Of a stretch of 6,370 nt of DNA, positions 6,198-6,370 are shown piece after piece. The DNA comes from an uncultured Paraprevotella sp. Its GTDB lineage: Bacteria; Bacteroidota; Bacteroidia; Bacteroidales; Bacteroidaceae. A program made the position numbers and the translations under genes. Under the pieces are notes generated by a model. The model had not been told where the DNA came from and ran no database searches. It worked only from the letters and a program-made list of their open reading frames with translations. Where the stretch lies: contig CAJUDC010000132.1 of the NCBI GenBank assembly GCA_910584955.1, positions 1-6,370 of the forward strand, in the 5' to 3' direction. Within the stretch, counting starts at the first letter, position 1. Each line of letters opens with the position of its first letter.

Positions 6198-6281
6198 GAC
6201 AGAAATCCCTATTTCTTGTCCACAACAAGCTATTCCCGTCGAACACGGGAATAGCGCACGACGGGGTGTTTTATAACACCC
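6198..6281 (+). other. Run of consecutive inverted repeats after thi4
   Basis: Starting on the base after the thi4 stop: GACAGAAAT (6198-6206) with ATTTCT-T-GTC (6211-6220), 9 bp, one bulge, CCCT loop. Overlapping it, CTTGT (6215-6219) with ACAAG (6225-6229). Then a perfect 11-bp stem GCTATTCCCGT (6229-6239) / ACGGGAATAGC (6245-6255) with loop CGAAC. Then a perfect 7-bp stem GGGTGTT (6264-6270) / AACACCC (6275-6281) with loop TTAT. None is followed by a proper T-run, so they are poor intrinsic terminators on this strand. They may protect the mRNA 3' end, assist termination, or be a small structured RNA. No coding gene is seen here. Confidence 0.6.
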
Positions 6282-6308
6282 TAATTAACAACCAAATATA
6301 AGTTCCCT

Positions 6309-6361
6309 AAAAACGAAGAAACGGGGCGAGCAACACATTTCAACGCGGTGCTCGCCCCGTT
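6309..6361 (-). terminator. Probable terminator of a minus-strand gene beyond the right edge
   Basis: A perfect 13-bp stem, AACGGGGCGAGCA (6320-6332) with TGCTCGCCCCGTT (6349-6361), around a 16-base loop. Read on the minus strand it is followed by a T-rich stretch (TTTCTTCGTTTTT, ending at 6309), the shape of an intrinsic terminator. On the plus strand only TAAAATG follows, so minus is the better orientation, although it could act both ways and also stop thi operon transcription. It implies a convergent gene to the right of the window. Confidence 0.65.
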
Positions 6362-6370
6362 AAAATGTGG

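Overview
The window reads as ordinary chromosome of a member of the Bacteroidota, most likely an anaerobic gut-type Bacteroidales. The evidence is two promoters with the TAnnTTTG -7 element typical of that phylum, mostly weak or absent Shine-Dalgarno sequences, a 30S protein S16 with a long Ala/Lys/Glu-rich tail, and an anaerobe-type thiamin pathway. The genus cannot be fixed from the sequence alone.

Layout. All four recognised pathway and ribosomal genes and the transporter lie on the + strand. 56-2035 encodes an OPT-superfamily membrane transporter. 2036-2162 is intergenic and holds a good promoter and a hairpin at the predicted mRNA 5' end. 2163-2708 is rpsP (bS16), closed by a Rho-independent terminator at 2749-2783. 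2784-3017 is a long regulatory leader: a second promoter, a complete TPP riboswitch aptamer (about 2852-2942) and a predicted translational expression platform (2971-3015). Then come thiE (3018-3641), thiC (3668-5392) and thi4 (5427-6197), spaced 26 and 34 bases apart in what looks like one operon. 6198-6370 contains no gene but is packed with inverted repeats, the last of which looks like a terminator for a minus-strand gene lying beyond the right edge.

How the genes work together. ThiC makes the pyrimidine half of thiamin (HMP-P) and Thi4 makes the thiazole half. ThiE joins pyrimidine and thiazole into thiamin phosphate. The end product, TPP, is expected to fold the leader aptamer and shut the operon down. 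Thi4 carries His where the suicidal yeast enzyme has its sulfur-donating Cys, so it is predicted to be the catalytic, sulfide-using type that replaces the ThiG/ThiS/ThiF/ThiH route. ThiD (HMP-P kinase) and the last steps to TPP must be encoded elsewhere.

The most interesting items are the three-way base-pairing arrangement of the riboswitch leader, the His-type Thi4 in place of the usual bacterial thiazole genes, and the cluster of consecutive hairpins after thi4. I see no mobile element, CRISPR array, tRNA or rRNA, and no sign of a wholly new system.
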